A stretch of 64,000 bases of DNA from Bacteroides acidifaciens (GCF_024623065.1 NZ_JANJZR010000020.1:1-64000), one strand, 5' to 3'; counted from the stretch's first letter, positions 46,391-57,035 are shown. Translations and numbers: made by a program. The notes: generated by a model from the letters alone, not told the origin.

Positions 46391-47215
46391 ATGGCAGTTC
46401 TCATGTATGCAAATGAATCGGTAGGTGTGACTAATTGGTGCGAAAGCCTCGGGCGGGTTATTCAGACAGAAGGGTGTATGCTTTTCTACTGCACTGCCGG
46501 ATGGGCGGTTGTGTTGACAAATCGTCAGAAAATGGTTTTCCGGAAAGGCGATTTGCTGATTCTTACCTCTGATGTATATTTGTTTGTTTCTTCCGTTTCC
46601 GCATGCTTTTCCGTACATTACGTGTCTTTGTCGGAAGAGATTGTCAAGACAGCTTATTATAAAGTGCCCAGTATGTTTTTGTGGGATTATCTTCATAATG
46701 TCCCCATATTACGTCTGTCGTCAGAGCAACAGATACTCCTGTCGGACTGGTTGCGGCAGACGCGATGGATATTGGGTCACATCGCAGGTTTCAATCGCGC
46801 TACCATGCTCAACAACAATGTCTATAATCTCTTTGTAGCTATCGATGTTGAACTTTCGGACAGTGCAGACCAAATGCCGGCGGAGCGTAAAGACCAGGCT
46901 TGGGCTATAACTTGCCGTTTTTGGTCGTTGCTGACAAAGTATTCCGCGCGTGAGCGTGCCGTAAAATTTTATGCAGATGCTTTGCACATTACTCCTGACT
47001 ATTTGAATAAAGTATGTCGTCGGGCTTATGGGGTGTCGCCCAAGGCATTGATAGACCAACAACTGCTTGTCGAAATGAAGGTTTTTCTTTCCGACACTCA
47101 TCTCTCTGTGACCGAAATAGCAGAGCGGCTGAACTTCAAGGACGTTTCTTACATGTGCCGTTTCTTTCGGCGCATGACCGGGGTTTCACCGTTGGAGTTT
47201 CGCAACGGAAGATGA
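46391..47215 (+). CDS. AraC-family transcriptional regulator
   Basis: A 274-residue regulator with a C-terminal AraC double helix-turn-helix (about 175-270): FYADALHITPDYLNKVCRRAYGVSPKAL and a second HTH, SVTEIAERLNFKDVSYMCRFFRRMTGVSPLEFR. The N-terminal cupin-like domain (about 15-110) may bind a ligand. It is divergent from the MATE pump gene with overlapping promoter regions, so the pump is a plausible target. Met5 at 46403 is an alternative start, preferred if the promoter at 46378 is used. Confidence 0.85.
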   Translation: MAVLMYANESVGVTNWCESLGRVIQTEGCMLFYCTAGWAVVLTNRQKMVFRKGDLLILTSDVYLFVSSVSACFSVHYVSLSEEIVKTAYYKVPSMFLWDYLHNVPILRLSSEQQILLSDWLRQTRWILGHIAGFNRATMLNNNVYNLFVAIDVELSDSADQMPAERKDQAWAITCRFWSLLTKYSARERAVKFYADALHITPDYLNKVCRRAYGVSPKALIDQQLLVEMKVFLSDTHLSVTEIAERLNFKDVSYMCRFFRRMTGVSPLEFRNGR

Positions 47216-47343
47216 AAAATCCGGTTTTGTAAAACCTATCATTTAATCTTTATTATCTCTTTTCTGATGAATTTTCTTATAAAAAAATGGTAAATTCGGA
47301 CGCTTTTTGAATAAACGGCTTCAATTACTAATAATTTATTTAT

Positions 47344-47604
47344 ATGGAAAATATCGAAACAGCGATCCTGCTGATGGTGGTCGGAATGGCTACTGTATTT
47401 GTTATTCTGCTGATTGTGATTTGTTTAGGTAAGTTGCTGATTACATTAGTCAACAAGTATGCCCCTGAAGAAGTGGTTTCTGTGAAGCGGGAAGCATCGC
47501 AAGGTCCTGCTCCTATTCCGGGAAACATCTTAGCCGCCATTACAGCTGCTGTAAATGTGGTGACACACGGTAAAGGAAAAATCACTAAAGTAGAAAAATT
47601 ATAA
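47344..47604 (+). CDS. oadG: Na+-pumping decarboxylase gamma subunit (OadG type)
   Basis: The 86-residue subunit has a single membrane helix (about 7-35, MVVGMATVFVILLIVICLGK) and a short cytoplasmic tail. It anchors and assembles the biotin-dependent decarboxylase complex with the alpha and beta subunits that follow (26 nt gap to the alpha gene). Shorter than the LTD-fused gamma chain at 60675. Confidence 0.85.
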   Translation: MENIETAILLMVVGMATVFVILLIVICLGKLLITLVNKYAPEEVVSVKREASQGPAPIPGNILAAITAAVNVVTHGKGKITKVEKL

Positions 47605-47630
47605 ATCTATAAAGCATATCACTGAAAGAC

Positions 47631-49463
47631 ATGAAAAGAGAAGTAAAGTTTAGTTTGGTTTTCCGAGATATGTGGCAATCTGCCGGAAAATACGTACCTC
47701 GTGTAGACCAACTCGTAAAGGTAGCTCCTGCCATCATTGAAATGGGCTGTTTTGCCCGCGTAGAAACAAACGGCGGAGGTTTTGAACAGGTAAATTTATT
47801 GTTTGGTGAAAACCCGAATAAAGCGGTACGCGAATGGACGAAACCGTTCCACGAAGCCGGTATTCAAACCCACATGCTCGACCGCGCACTGAACGGACTC
47901 CGTATGAGCCCCGTTCCGGCAGACGTCCGCAAATTATTCTACAAAGTAAAGAAAGCGCAAGGAACAGACATTACCCGTACGTTCTGCGGATTGAACGACG
48001 TGCGTAACATTGCTCCTTCCATCACATACGCAAAGGAAGCCGGCATGATTTCGCAATGCTCGCTTTGCATCACTCATTCGCCTATTCATACCGTGGAGTA
48101 CTACACCAATATGGCGCTGGAACTTATCAAACTGGGAGCAGACGAAATCTGTATCAAAGACATGGCAGGAATCGGCCGCCCTGTATCGTTAGGTAAGATC
48201 GTAGCAAATATCAAGGCGGCGCATCCCGAAATCCCTATCCAGTATCACAGCCATGCAGGTCCCGGATTCAATATGGCAAGCATCCTCGAAGTATGCGAAG
48301 CCGGTTGCGACTACATCGACGTAGGTATGGAACCACTATCATGGGGAACAGGTCACGCAGACTTGCTTAGCGTGCAGGCGATGCTGAAAGACGCCGGATA
48401 TCAAGTGCCCGAAATCAATATGGAAGCCTACATGAAAGTACGTGGCATGATTCAGGAATTTATGGACGACTTCCTCGGCTTGTATATCAGCCCGAAAAAC
48501 CGTCTGATGAACTCTTTGCTGATTGCTCCCGGACTTCCCGGCGGTATGATGGGTAGTTTGATGGCCGATCTCGAATCCAATCTGGAATCAATCAATAAAT
48601 ATAAGGCAAAACGCAATTTGCCGTTTATGACGCAGGACCAGTTGCTCATTAAGCTCTTTGACGAAGTGGCATACGTATGGCCTCGTGTCGGTTATCCTCC
48701 GTTGGTGACTCCGTTCAGTCAGTATGTGAAGAACCTCGCTATGATGAACGTGATGGCTATGGAGAAAGGCAAGGAACGTTGGGGAATGATTGCCGATGAT
48801 ATCTGGGATATGATTCTGGGTAAAGCCGGACGTCTGCCGGGCAAACTTGCTCCCGAAATCGTTGAAAAGGCTGAACGTGAAGGTCGTAAGTTCTTCGAAG
48901 GTGATCCGCAGAATAACTATCCCGATGCTCTCGACAAATATCGCAAACTGATGAAAGAGAACAAATGGGAAGTGGGACAGGACGACGAAGAACTCTTTGA
49001 ATATGCGATGCACCCGGCTCAATATGAGGCTTATAAGAGCGGCAAGGCGAAAGAAGATTTCTTGGCAGACGTGGCCAAACGCCGTGCCGAGAAAGATAAG
49101 TCGCCGACAGAAGATGCCAAACCGAAGACGCTGACTGTACAAGTGGACGGACAGGCTTATCGCGTGACGGTGGCATACGGTGATGCCGAACTGCCTGTTG
49201 CGCCTGCGGGTGCTGCTGCTCCGGCAGGAGAGGGCAAAGAGGTGCTTTCACCACTGGAAGGCAAGTTCTTCTTGGTGAAGAATGCGCAGGAAACCGCTTT
49301 GAAAGTAGGCGATGCGGTGAAAGAGGGTGATGTAATCTGCTATGTAGAAGCGATGAAAACCTACAATGCTATTCGTGCGGAGTTTGGCGGTACGGTGACT
49401 GCTATTTGTGTCAACCCGGGAGATGCTGTATCAGAAGATGACATATTAATGAAGATAGGATAA
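47631..49463 (+). CDS. oadA: Oxaloacetate/pyruvate carboxyltransferase alpha subunit with biotin domain
   Basis: The 610-residue alpha chain transfers a carboxyl group from oxaloacetate (or a related acid) to biotin. It has the carboxyltransferase TIM barrel (REVKFSLVFRDMWQS with catalytic Asp, CIKDMAGIGRP, HSHAGPG), a linker and a C-terminal biotinyl domain with Lys576 in the variant motif EAMKT rather than EAMKM. The start VFRDMWQS differs from the classic RDAHQS, as seen in other Bacteroidales alpha chains. The oadB gene follows with one base of overlap. Direction in vivo (decarboxylation or carboxylation) is unknown. Confidence 0.88.
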   Translation: MKREVKFSLVFRDMWQSAGKYVPRVDQLVKVAPAIIEMGCFARVETNGGGFEQVNLLFGENPNKAVREWTKPFHEAGIQTHMLDRALNGLRMSPVPADVRKLFYKVKKAQGTDITRTFCGLNDVRNIAPSITYAKEAGMISQCSLCITHSPIHTVEYYTNMALELIKLGADEICIKDMAGIGRPVSLGKIVANIKAAHPEIPIQYHSHAGPGFNMASILEVCEAGCDYIDVGMEPLSWGTGHADLLSVQAMLKDAGYQVPEINMEAYMKVRGMIQEFMDDFLGLYISPKNRLMNSLLIAPGLPGGMMGSLMADLESNLESINKYKAKRNLPFMTQDQLLIKLFDEVAYVWPRVGYPPLVTPFSQYVKNLAMMNVMAMEKGKERWGMIADDIWDMILGKAGRLPGKLAPEIVEKAEREGRKFFEGDPQNNYPDALDKYRKLMKENKWEVGQDDEELFEYAMHPAQYEAYKSGKAKEDFLADVAKRRAEKDKSPTEDAKPKTLTVQVDGQAYRVTVAYGDAELPVAPAGAAAPAGEGKEVLSPLEGKFFLVKNAQETALKVGDAVKEGDVICYVEAMKTYNAIRAEFGGTVTAICVNPGDAVSEDDILMKIG

Positions 49464-50698
49464 TGAACGAAATATTTGAGAATTTGTATGACATGACTGC
49501 GTTCAGCAATATCATTGCCGAACCGCAGTTCCTGATAATGTATGCTATTGCGTTCGTTCTGCTCTATCTGGGTATTAAGAAACAGTACGAGCCGCTGTTG
49601 CTTATTCCTATTGCTTTCGGTGTGTTGTTAGCCAACTTCCCCGGAGGAGATATGGGCGTGATTCAGGCGGACGAAAATGGTATGGTGATGGTAAACGGAG
49701 TGCTGAAGAACATCTGGGAAATGCCTTTGCATGACATTGCCCACGAGTTGGGGCTGATGAACTTCATCTACTATATGTTGATTAAAACAGGTTTTCTGCC
49801 ACCGATCATCTTTATGGGGGTTGGTGCGTTGACGGACTTCGGGCCGATGTTGCGTAACTTGCATCTTTCTATATTCGGTGCAGCCGCACAGTTGGGTATC
49901 TTTACCGTATTGCTGGTGGCTATCCTGATGGGATTCACTCCACAAGAAGCCGCGTCTCTAGGTATTATCGGTGGGGCGGATGGTCCGACAGCCATCTTTA
50001 CCACTATCAAATTGGCGCCGCATTTGCTGGGACCGATTGCTATTGCCGCTTATTCGTATATGGCGCTCGTTCCGGTGATTATTCCGCTGGTAGTGAAACT
50101 GTTCTGCACGAAGAAAGAGTTGTGCATCAACATGAAAGAACAGGAAAAGATGTATCCTTCGAAGACTGAAATCAAGAATCTGCGTGTATTGAAGATTATC
50201 TTCCCGATTGTGGTAACTACCGTTGTTGCCCTCTTCGTGCCAAGTGCAGTGCCTTTGGTGGGTATGTTGATGTTTGGTAACCTGGTGAAAGAAATCGGAA
50301 CCAATACATTCCGTTTGTTCGATGCTGCTTCCAATAGCATCATGAATGCTGCTACCATCTTCCTCGGGCTGTCCGTAGGAGCAACGATGACAGCCGAAGC
50401 ATTCCTCAATTGGACAACAATCGGTATTGTAATCGGTGGATTCCTTGCATTTGCACTTTCTATAACCGGTGGCATTTTCTTTGTGAAACTGGTAAATCTC
50501 TTCTCGAAGAAGAAAATCAATCCGCTTATCGGCGCCACTGGTTTGAGTGCCGTTCCGATGGCGAGCCGTGTAGCCAATGAGATTGCTTTGAAGTATGATC
50601 CGAAGAATCACGTATTGCAATATTGCATGGCAAGCAACATCTCCGGAGTAATCGGTTCTGCCGTAGCTGCGGGTGTGTTGATCTCCTTCCTTGCGTAA
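49463..50698 (+). CDS. oadB: Na+-translocating decarboxylase beta subunit
   Basis: The 411-residue membrane subunit decarboxylates carboxybiotin and pumps Na+ outward. Conserved features are GGADGPTAIFTTIKLAP with the essential Asp in the middle of the chain and NPLIGATGLSAVPMASRV near the end. Starts on the oadA stop (TAATG). A paralogue (59057) serves the methylmalonyl-CoA complex. A bidirectional terminator follows. Confidence 0.93.
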   Translation: MNEIFENLYDMTAFSNIIAEPQFLIMYAIAFVLLYLGIKKQYEPLLLIPIAFGVLLANFPGGDMGVIQADENGMVMVNGVLKNIWEMPLHDIAHELGLMNFIYYMLIKTGFLPPIIFMGVGALTDFGPMLRNLHLSIFGAAAQLGIFTVLLVAILMGFTPQEAASLGIIGGADGPTAIFTTIKLAPHLLGPIAIAAYSYMALVPVIIPLVVKLFCTKKELCINMKEQEKMYPSKTEIKNLRVLKIIFPIVVTTVVALFVPSAVPLVGMLMFGNLVKEIGTNTFRLFDAASNSIMNAATIFLGLSVGATMTAEAFLNWTTIGIVIGGFLAFALSITGGIFFVKLVNLFSKKKINPLIGATGLSAVPMASRVANEIALKYDPKNHVLQYCMASNISGVIGSAVAAGVLISFLA

Positions 50699-50720
50699 CG
50701 CTGAATGTAACTGATATTAT

Positions 50721-50754
50721 AAAAAAAAGAGGCTTTTCAAAGCCTCTTTTTTTT
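50721..50754. terminator. Bidirectional terminator between oadB and tolC-type genes
   Basis: GAGGCTTT, two-base centre, AAAGCCTC at 50729-50746, with eight A before and eight T after the stem. Confidence 0.92.
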
Positions 50755-52024
50755 ATTCACTAATCACCTTTCTGTATTCCGCTACCGCCATCTTTTCCGA
50801 CAGATACGCATTAATCAGATTGGTGTACGCTTGTGTCCATGACAATTGTGCGGAGAGTACATCCACCATATTTGCCTTTCCCTCATTATAAGAGAAAGAA
50901 ACCAAGTCGAGATTCTCATTGGCCAGATTCATAGTCTCTTTGGCGGTTTTCACTTGATATTCCGTTTCCGTCAGTTTGGTCAGGGCGGCAGAAAGTTCCT
51001 CGTTGATATTATCCGCCACATAACTTTGTTGCAGTTTCTGTATGCTGATATACGCTTTCTGCTGACGGTTGGTTTTGAACCTGGCTCCCCAACGGAAGAT
51101 CGGTATATTCAGGTTAATGCCGACGATGGGATTGAAAGAAACATCATAACCGAGGTTAGGTGTTGCTGTAGCCCATCCGCCGCTGAAATACATATTCAAT
51201 TGCGGATTGAACTGGCTAAGAGCCGCTTTGCGTTGCGCCTGACTTTTCATGATATTCACCTCCGTACTTTCGTAATCCGCACGACGTTGCAGTACATTCT
51301 CCAGAGAAAGGATCTGCACCGGAGCGGAAGCTGCGTCAATTGTGTACAGACTGTCTACGGGATTGTTCGGCTCTTCTCCCATCAGGATATTCAGCTTTTG
51401 CAGCGCCAGCCTATAATTCTGACGCGCCTTGATGTATTGCAATTCCGCTTCTTTCAGCCGGGTGGAAATCATTAATAAGTCCGTTCGGCTAATCATACCG
51501 TCGTTAAAACGATCCTGAATGATGTCATACTGTTGCTTCACGATATTTTGATACTTGTCCGCCGCCTGCAACATAGCCTGTGAAGCGGAAGCATTCCAGT
51601 AGACCGCATCACTCTGATAATGAATCTGGTCGATAGTGAGCTCTTCATTTAGTTGATTTAGCCTTTCATCCGCTTGGGCAATCTTGTGCTGCGCGTTGAG
51701 TGCCCCGCCCATGTACAACGGTTGCGAGACGATAAATACACCTTGATAGGTGTGGTTGCGGTATTCGCCTACCGGTTCGTTCCAGGCATTAAGGTCGCTC
51801 ATGTTGAGGGTTCCGTCCGCATTGATATCAATTTTAGGCAAGAATCCCGTGTGAGCAATCTTCCGTGCTTCCGTACTTGCCATCGTCTTTAGTTTCTGTT
51901 GCTTCAGGATTTGACTGTAAGCTTCCACTTTATTCCGGTAAGTTTCCCGGCTGAGAGATGGTTGCTGTGCCTCGGCTGTGAGGCCGAGGAGCAGCAGAGA
52001 CAGAGTGATAAGTTGAGTTTTCAT
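50753..52024 (-). CDS. TolC-family outer-membrane efflux protein
   Basis: The 423-residue outer-membrane channel of an RND pump: signal peptide ending TAEAQ, two OEP repeats with long coiled-coil helices (ARQNYRLALQKLNILMGE, then EYQVKTAKETMNLANENLDLVSFSYNEGKANMVDVLSAQ split over the second repeat). It is the last gene of the operon adaptor, RND, TolC, 101 nt behind the RND gene. Confidence 0.88.
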   Translation of the reverse strand: MKTQLITLSLLLLGLTAEAQQPSLSRETYRNKVEAYSQILKQQKLKTMASTEARKIAHTGFLPKIDINADGTLNMSDLNAWNEPVGEYRNHTYQGVFIVSQPLYMGGALNAQHKIAQADERLNQLNEELTIDQIHYQSDAVYWNASASQAMLQAADKYQNIVKQQYDIIQDRFNDGMISRTDLLMISTRLKEAELQYIKARQNYRLALQKLNILMGEEPNNPVDSLYTIDAASAPVQILSLENVLQRRADYESTEVNIMKSQAQRKAALSQFNPQLNMYFSGGWATATPNLGYDVSFNPIVGINLNIPIFRWGARFKTNRQQKAYISIQKLQQSYVADNINEELSAALTKLTETEYQVKTAKETMNLANENLDLVSFSYNEGKANMVDVLSAQLSWTQAYTNLINAYLSEKMAVAEYRKVISE

Positions 52025-52125
52025 TTCGCTAATTGTAAATAATAAATTCGAGTTTTAGAATGAATGCAATGTAATTGCTGACCGGGCGCATCCGCATCGT
52101 GAAATCCGTGTCTGAAAAATGCCAT

Positions 52126-55100
52126 TTATCCTTTGATTCTCAGAATGGCACAATAAGCCACAGGCAGCACAAACAATGTCAGTGCCGAAGCCACTAACAA
52201 ACCTCCCATAATCGTTGCCGCCATACCACCGAACATTGCGTCGAACAACAGGGGCAACATCCCCAAAATGGTAGTGCCGGACGCCATTGCTACGGGGACA
52301 ATACGACTGGTGGTGGCACTGACCACTGCATCCAACGGCTTTTTGCCCATAGTCGTCTCAGTATCAATTTGATCCACTAATACAATTGCGTTCTTGATAT
52401 TCATTCCTATCAACCCCAACAGTCCGAGGATGGAGAAGAAGTCGAACGATTTGCCCAACACCACTAGCCCCAGCACGATGCCGATAAAAATCAACGGCAA
52501 CATCAACAGAATCACGATAGGTTTGCGATAGGTGCGGAAGAGGAACAATAGGGTGACGAACATCAGGAAGAACGTCAACGGTAAATTCTTGGCCAACGCC
52601 TCGTTAGACTCCACCTGACTTTCCTGCTCCCCGAAATACTTCATCGTATACCCCTCCGGCACTTTAATCTCTTTCTGCATCAGCGGCCAAACCTCATTGA
52701 AAGCAGCAATCGTATTTACTCCGCGACGCGGATCGCATTGCGCCATCATCACCATTTGCCGGTTGTAATCCTTCACATTCGAGAAACGATATTGGAAATC
52801 AAATTCCGATACCACCTGTTCCAGACTGGTCGTTTCATTGCCTGTGCCGAACACGGGCAACGTGCGCAGGTCATTGATGCGGAACGAATCCACCGTGTTA
52901 TCCTTCAATAAGATAGGAAGTACCTGATCGCCCTGTCGATACTCTCCAAGCGTCATGCCTGTGGTTCCGATCTGGATACTTTGTGCCATTCCCTGACGCG
53001 ATACCCCTAACGGTTGCGCCCGTTCGGGACTATATACAGGCTTCCATACAGGAACTTTATTTCCCCACGAATTGCGTATATTGATTAAATCCGGATTCCG
53101 GTGCATAATTTCCAAAGCCTGGTTGGTGAGCGCCACAAGCGTGTCCACATTCGGACCGATAAACCCGATTTCGATAGCGGCATCCACCGCAGGCGACAGT
53201 TTGAACAGACTGGTACGGGTAATCGCATTCGGATAATTTGCCTTCATATACGCGTCGAAATCTTCCTCATACTCTTTCGAATATTTACTGTCCGTCAACT
53301 CAACCAATACATTGGCAAAATTCGGTTTCGGACCCACCGAAGTAGAAGCCAGGTAATACCTTAGCGGCGTGCTGCCGAAGGTGATCGACACTTTCTTCAC
53401 TTCCGGCTGCTTTGCCAGATGCTCTTCTACAGATTTCATCTCTTTCACTACATCATTGATGCTATACCCGTCGGGATAAAACACGTCCGCCCGGAAATAA
53501 GGCTTATCGAGAGAAGGAAAGAAGTTTTGCGGCATCATTCCCATAATAACCAGCGAAGCAACAAAGAGCACTGCCATCGAACCCAGTGTCAATGTTTTCC
53601 TGCGAATCAGCGTGTGGAGGATGGAGGCGAATTTATGGTAGAACGGTTTGTCATACGGGTCTTTCGTGCCATCTTTTGCTTTCGCTTTCAGGATGAAGTT
53701 ACCGAAAACAGTGGTCTGCGTCAGCGCGAGTATCCAGCTCAATCCCAGCGAGATGGCAAGCACCACAAAAAGCGGTTTCACGATTTCCGCCACGGCAGAA
53801 GGAGCAAGGTAGAGCGGGAGGAACGAACAGATAGCGATGAACGTAGCCCCAAGCAATCCCCATTGCGGACCGGTTGCTCCGTCTATCAGCGCTTTCCGTC
53901 GGTCTACTCCGCGGGCGATGGCAATCTGTGCATTGTCCGTTACCACGATGGCGTTATCCACCAGCATCCCCATGGCAATGATAAATCCCGCCAACGAAGT
54001 ACGGTTCAGCCCGACACCGAAGAAAGACATGATAAGCAATGTGCCGCCAATAGAGAAAATCAGTGACGAGCCGATCAGCATACCTGCGCGCAAACCCATC
54101 ACCAACATGATGATTACAATAACAATCAGAATCGATTCGATCAGGTTGATGATAAATCCGTTGTTGGCTTCGTTGGCAATTTCGTTCTCCAGATACAGGC
54201 TTTGCAGTTCCAGTCCCACAGGCATCAGTGGCAACAATTCGTCCAGTTTGGCTTTCACATTCTTGCCCGTCTGCACCACGTCCCGTTGCGGGTCGGTGGA
54301 GACGCCGATGCCGATGGCACGTTTGCCGTTCACGTGCATGATGTTGGATGGAGGGTCCATGTACCCTTTTTCGATGACGGCGATATCGCCCAGTTTCACT
54401 TGTCCGGCTTTGGTGGTAATCACCTGGTTGCGGATATCGTCTACGGTGGTATACATGCCGTTGGCAGTCACCCGGAGTTGTTGCTCGCCGGCGCGGATTT
54501 CTCCGGTATTGATAATCTGGTTCTGCGATTGCAACAGACTGGCAAGCTGTTTCGGGTCGATGCCCATACCTACGAGTTTATTGGTGGAAATAAAAATATT
54601 GACCACCTCCGTCTGCGTCCCGAACAGGGCGACTTTCATCACTCCGTCCGCCGTCACTACCTGCGTTTTGATCCGTTCCGCCCAGTTGCGCATCTCTTCG
54701 TATGTGTAACCGTCGTCCGCCGTCAGACCGTAATAGATACCGAACACGTCGCCGAAATCATCGGAAACCGTCGGTGCAGAAGCACCGCTCGGCAATTGTG
54801 GCTGTATATTAAGTACCTTCCGTCGCAACTCATCCCACTTTTGCGGAATGGAGCTTGCCGACAAGGAAGGTTGCAACTCGAATGTGATTTTCGAGAGCCC
54901 GTACATCGATTCTGATTTAATCTTGTACGCACCGCTCATACTTTGGATCTCGCGAGAGATAGGCTCGGTAATCAACCGCTCCACTTCTGCCGGCTCGGCG
55001 CCCGGATAGCGGGTCATAATAACCGCTGACTTTATGACGAAAGGAGCATCCTCTTTCTTACCCAGCTTGCCGAAGGAAGTGATTCCCCCAATCAGCAATA

Positions 55101-55158
55101 CAGCAAGAAAGAAATAGATGATTTTCGTATTATCTAATGAATATTTGGCTAAACTCAT
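52126..55158 (-). CDS. RND efflux pump, inner-membrane transporter subunit
   Basis: The 1010-residue pump has the AcrB/MexB-like layout: MSLAKYSLDNTKIIYFF start helix, PGAEPAEVERLITEPIS porter motif, two large periplasmic loops, and 12 helices. The helix-4 motif GMLVDNAIVVTDN carries the proton-relay Asp. It is closer to the shorter, single-acidic multidrug type than to metal pumps. The adaptor gene lies 86 nt upstream and the TolC gene downstream on the same strand. Substrate unknown. Confidence 0.92.
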   Translation of the reverse strand: MSLAKYSLDNTKIIYFFLAVLLIGGITSFGKLGKKEDAPFVIKSAVIMTRYPGAEPAEVERLITEPISREIQSMSGAYKIKSESMYGLSKITFELQPSLSASSIPQKWDELRRKVLNIQPQLPSGASAPTVSDDFGDVFGIYYGLTADDGYTYEEMRNWAERIKTQVVTADGVMKVALFGTQTEVVNIFISTNKLVGMGIDPKQLASLLQSQNQIINTGEIRAGEQQLRVTANGMYTTVDDIRNQVITTKAGQVKLGDIAVIEKGYMDPPSNIMHVNGKRAIGIGVSTDPQRDVVQTGKNVKAKLDELLPLMPVGLELQSLYLENEIANEANNGFIINLIESILIVIVIIMLVMGLRAGMLIGSSLIFSIGGTLLIMSFFGVGLNRTSLAGFIIAMGMLVDNAIVVTDNAQIAIARGVDRRKALIDGATGPQWGLLGATFIAICSFLPLYLAPSAVAEIVKPLFVVLAISLGLSWILALTQTTVFGNFILKAKAKDGTKDPYDKPFYHKFASILHTLIRRKTLTLGSMAVLFVASLVIMGMMPQNFFPSLDKPYFRADVFYPDGYSINDVVKEMKSVEEHLAKQPEVKKVSITFGSTPLRYYLASTSVGPKPNFANVLVELTDSKYSKEYEEDFDAYMKANYPNAITRTSLFKLSPAVDAAIEIGFIGPNVDTLVALTNQALEIMHRNPDLINIRNSWGNKVPVWKPVYSPERAQPLGVSRQGMAQSIQIGTTGMTLGEYRQGDQVLPILLKDNTVDSFRINDLRTLPVFGTGNETTSLEQVVSEFDFQYRFSNVKDYNRQMVMMAQCDPRRGVNTIAAFNEVWPLMQKEIKVPEGYTMKYFGEQESQVESNEALAKNLPLTFFLMFVTLLFLFRTYRKPIVILLMLPLIFIGIVLGLVVLGKSFDFFSILGLLGLIGMNIKNAIVLVDQIDTETTMGKKPLDAVVSATTSRIVPVAMASGTTILGMLPLLFDAMFGGMAATIMGGLLVASALTLFVLPVAYCAILRIKG

Positions 55159-55244
55159 AATAAATGATCGTTGATAATTGATGAATGAAAGTGGATAAAG
55201 AGGCTGTGAGTCCCCGTAGGGGAGTTGGAGTTACTAACGACTTT

Positions 55245-56309
55245 TCAGATAGCCTCCCTGTCAACAGTTGTGATAGATTCTCCTTCTACTAGTTGGTATA
55301 CGCCTGCTATGACGATTTCTTCACCGGGTTTCAAACCTTCCGAGATGAGCGCCTGTGCTTCTCCGGTCGGGGCGTTGACGGTTACTTCCCGTTTGTGGAC
55401 TTTATTGTCTTCTACCACCCAGACATACATTTTATTCCCTTCGCTTTCGCCGAATACGGCACTAAGCGGTACGATCGTCCAGCTATCTTGCACCAACGGA
55501 CCTACATCTGCCGTGAAACGGATGCTGCACGTGAAACCGGGTTTCACAGCATACAGGTCGCGGTCGAATGACGGATCGTCAATCGTGATGCTGACCGGAA
55601 TTCCTGTGCCATCTGTAGAAATATCAAGATATTCTTCCAGTTTCGCTTGAAACACGTGTCCTTTAAATGTGTCGAACTCTACCAGGAAACGCGGCTCTTT
55701 GGCACGCAACAAATAAAGATATGCATCCGGAATGGTGAATTTGATACGTAGATTGTGCGTATTGACAAGCTGCACGATACCCTCACCGGAGTTGACACGC
55801 TGATAGTTTTCCACCAGTCGTTTTTCGATAGAACCGTCGAAAGGAGCTGTCAGCTTGGTGTCGCGCATATTGTTGGCAGACAGTTCGTATTCAGACTTCG
55901 CCTTCTGGAAGTTGGCGAGGCTGATTTCATATTCCTGTACGGAGATCGCTTGCCGGGAGAGGAGCCGTTTGTTGCGTTCCACTTGTGCCGAAGCCGTTTC
56001 GTATGCCGATTTCGTAGCGGCATATTGCAACGCGATGTCTCTGGGGTCGATAGCCGCGATGAGTTGTCCTTTTTTCACTTTCTGTCCTTCGATGACAGGA
56101 AGCTGGATGATTTGCCCGTTGACCCGGAAAGCCAGCTTCACATATTCCACCGCTTCCACGATTCCCGAGAAATCTTTTCTGATAATCGATCTTGACTCGA
56201 CAATCGTAGTCTTTACGGGACGTGCAGTTGTTGTTGTCGTTTCTTTTTTCTGTCCGCAGCCGGCCAGCAAGATTGCGGCTGCCAAGACGAATCCAAATTC
56301 CTTTTTCAT
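55245..56309 (-). CDS. RND efflux pump periplasmic adaptor lipoprotein
   Basis: A 354-residue membrane-fusion protein: lipobox LLAGC with Cys18, N-terminal barrel-sandwich (KLAFRVNGQIIQLPVIEGQKVKKGQ), coiled-coil hairpin (about 90-140), lipoyl return strand (LTAPFDGSIEKRLVENYQRV) and beta-barrel end. First gene of the RND operon. Confidence 0.9.
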   Translation of the reverse strand: MKKEFGFVLAAAILLAGCGQKKETTTTTARPVKTTIVESRSIIRKDFSGIVEAVEYVKLAFRVNGQIIQLPVIEGQKVKKGQLIAAIDPRDIALQYAATKSAYETASAQVERNKRLLSRQAISVQEYEISLANFQKAKSEYELSANNMRDTKLTAPFDGSIEKRLVENYQRVNSGEGIVQLVNTHNLRIKFTIPDAYLYLLRAKEPRFLVEFDTFKGHVFQAKLEEYLDISTDGTGIPVSITIDDPSFDRDLYAVKPGFTCSIRFTADVGPLVQDSWTIVPLSAVFGESEGNKMYVWVVEDNKVHKREVTVNAPTGEAQALISEGLKPGEEIVIAGVYQLVEGESITTVDREAI

Positions 56310-56645
56310 ATACCACGTTGATGTTTAGAGGTTTTGCGTTGATAAATAGCGAATAATATACTAAAACAACTCCTGTTTATTTATGTTCAATATTCCTGTC
56401 TTTTCATATCCTGCCTGTTAACCTTTATATGGAACACAAAAAAAACGGGAACTTTACGGGTCCTCTGTGGTGAAATTGTCGATTTCCCTACGTGGGAACT
56501 CTCTTTCCATCCAGGAAACGGGGGTTCTAGTGCAAGGGGAAGTTAGCATGGACAGCTTGTGGTAGGATAATGTGAAGAGTGTCAGGCATCGTCATATAGT
56601 CGATTCCTTATTGGATGATGCTTGGCGCTAAGGAATATAGAAAAC
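56310..56645. other. Intergenic region without a recognised feature
   Basis: The 395-nt gap between the adaptor gene and the L31 gene contains the L31 terminator at its right end; the rest shows no gene, repeat or clear promoter. Confidence 0.6.
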
Positions 56646-56684
56646 GAAAAAGAGGAAATTCTCTGCGAGAATCTCCTCTTTTTC
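56646..56684 (-). terminator. Terminator of the L31 gene
   Basis: GAGGAaATTCTC and GAGAATcTCCTC form a 12-position stem (one mismatch) at 56653-56679 with A and T tracts on either side. Confidence 0.88.
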
Positions 56685-56704
56685 ATCTTTTACGAAAGAT
56701 CGAA

Positions 56705-56959
56705 TTATTTCTTCTTACGGTCACCGTAACGGCTCATGAACTTATCAACACGACCAGCAGTATCTACTAATGTAGATTTACCTGTATAGAACGGGTGAGA
56801 AGTGTTTGAGATTTCAATCTTCAGCAACGGATAAGTTTCACCTTCGAATTCGATGGTTTCTTTAGTTGCTACAGTTGATCTAGACAAAAACATGTCACCA
56901 TTTGACATATCTTTAAATACTACCGGACGGTATGATTCTGGATGAAGACCTTTTTTCAT
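56705..56959 (-). CDS. rpmE2: Ribosomal protein L31 type B
   Basis: This 84-residue protein of the large ribosomal subunit matches L31[44 protein letters not shown]. It lacks the CxxC zinc cysteines of type A, as expected for the zinc-independent type. Single gene with its own -7 box and terminator. Confidence 0.96.
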   Translation of the reverse strand: MKKGLHPESYRPVVFKDMSNGDMFLSRSTVATKETIEFEGETYPLLKIEISNTSHPFYTGKSTLVDTAGRVDKFMSRYGDRKKK

Positions 56960-57035
56960 TTCAGTATCTGTTTTTTTAATTTATATTCTGTTACTATTTT
57001 GGTAAGAAATAGTGTAATGGTCATTTTTCAGAGCG